Of a DNA stretch of 13,910 nucleotides, positions 13,506 to 13,910 are shown in pieces. Numbering within the stretch: position 1 is the stretch's first letter; every line of letters starts with the position of its first letter. The position numbers were made by a program, and so were the translations under genes. Under the pieces are notes generated by a model. The model was not told the DNA's origin. It saw only the letters and a list, made by a program, of their open reading frames with translations, and did not search any database. This DNA comes from Micrococcales bacterium (GTDB lineage: Bacteria > Actinomycetota > Actinomycetes > Actinomycetales > Microbacteriaceae), in contig CANFPR010000011.1 in NCBI GenBank assembly GCA_947448975.1, positions 1 through 13,910 of the forward strand. The letters are read 5' to 3'.

Positions 13506-13526
13506 AGAACACCGGGAGGTGCTTTG
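13503..13526 (-). terminator. Weak hairpin after cca
   Basis: Minus-strand CAAAGCACC, loop TCCC, then GGTG, bulged TT, CTTTG: nine pairs with a 2-nt bulge, 15 bp after the cca stop. No T-tract follows, so it is at best a weak terminator; it also overlaps the putative -35 of rpsF. Confidence 0.3.
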
Positions 13527-13541
13527 GGCAACCTCACTAGT

Positions 13542-13910
13542 CTAGCGAGCAGACCACCAGGCAAGCAAGCGCTTTTCGGCTTCTTCGGCACCGATAGCGC
13601 CTTCGTCTAGTCGCAGCTCAAGCAAGAACGAGCGAGCCTCACCAACTTCGCGACCCGGTTTGAGGTCAAGAATGCGCATGATGTCTTCGCCGCTCAGGTC
13701 GGGGCGAATCGAATCGACCTCTTCTTGCTCGCGAAGAGTTGCGATGCGCTGCTCCAGGTCGTCGTAGGCGTGTGAAAGGCGGTCGGCCTTGCGCTGGTTG
13801 CGCGTGGTGACATCGCTTCGAGTGAGCACGTGCAAACGAGTGAGTTGGTCGCCGGCATCGCGCACATACCTGCGCACAGCCGAATCGCTCCACGCCTGCT
13901 CGCCGTAACC
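13542..13910 (-). CDS. cca: CCA tRNA nucleotidyltransferase, C-terminal part
   Basis: The 122 visible residues, running in from the right edge, read GYGEQAWSDSAVRRYVRDAG, then LTRLHVLTRSDVTTRNQRKADRL, AYDDLEQRIATLREQEE, RPDLSGEDIMRILDLKPGREVG and end LLAWWSAR. This is the C-terminal helical body of the actinobacterial CCA-adding enzyme, which builds or repairs the 3' CCA of tRNAs. The catalytic head lies beyond the window. The GTG at 13877 is an internal valine, not the start, because homology continues upstream without a break. Same strand as the rpsF operon, 108 bp before it. Confidence 0.88.
   Translation of the reverse strand, partial: GYGEQAWSDSAVRRYVRDAGDQLTRLHVLTRSDVTTRNQRKADRLSHAYDDLEQRIATLREQEEVDSIRPDLSGEDIMRILDLKPGREVGEARSFLLELRLDEGAIGAEEAEKRLLAWWSAR

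Overview
The window looks like a stretch of a compact actinobacterial chromosome, most likely Microbacteriaceae or a close relative. This is inferred from the rpsF-ssb-rpsR-rplI-dnaB gene order, the actinobacterial style of the protein sequences, the moderately high GC content, the very short gene spacers and an abundance of leaderless-looking starts. No 16S or other taxonomic marker is present, so the genus is not determined. I see no tRNA, rRNA, CRISPR array, insertion sequence or prophage.

Left part (1-5700, all minus strand): the ATPase (cut by the window edge) and lipoprotein receptor of a zinc/manganese-type ABC importer, behind a promoter that contains a Fur-family box (1580-1594). Next to it is a branched-chain-type 2-oxoacid dehydrogenase operon read E1-alpha, E1-beta, E2 and then a small four-helix membrane protein. 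The E3 subunit is not here. The operon starts at a GTG that sits at the expected transcription start.

Middle (5700-9130): a small YvlD/holin-like membrane protein is transcribed divergently from the dehydrogenase operon across only 36 bp. A two-gene minus-strand unit follows, with a short helical protein carrying a WAG (WXG-type) turn and a 417-residue alpha/beta-hydrolase-like protein with Ser-Asp-His candidates. purB (adenylosuccinate lyase) runs on the plus strand, divergent from that pair.

Right part (9146-13910, all minus strand): the distal end of cca, then rpsF-ssb-rpsR-rplI ending in a clear intrinsic terminator, a 413-bp non-coding gap, and dnaB followed by two small membrane protein genes. 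The gap is the most striking element. It holds seven DnaA-box matches, including two nearly identical 22-bp double boxes in inverted orientation, an array with 11-12 bp phasing, and an AT-rich section with an 8-bp dyad. It could be a DnaA-controlled dnaB regulatory region, a DnaA titration site or an origin-like element.

At five starts (the metal-binding lipoprotein, E1-alpha, the YvlD-like gene, purB and the 75-residue membrane protein) a -10-like hexamer lies exactly 6 nt before the start codon with no Shine-Dalgarno sequence. This suggests leaderless mRNAs are common here, whereas genes inside operons mostly carry good ribosome binding sites.
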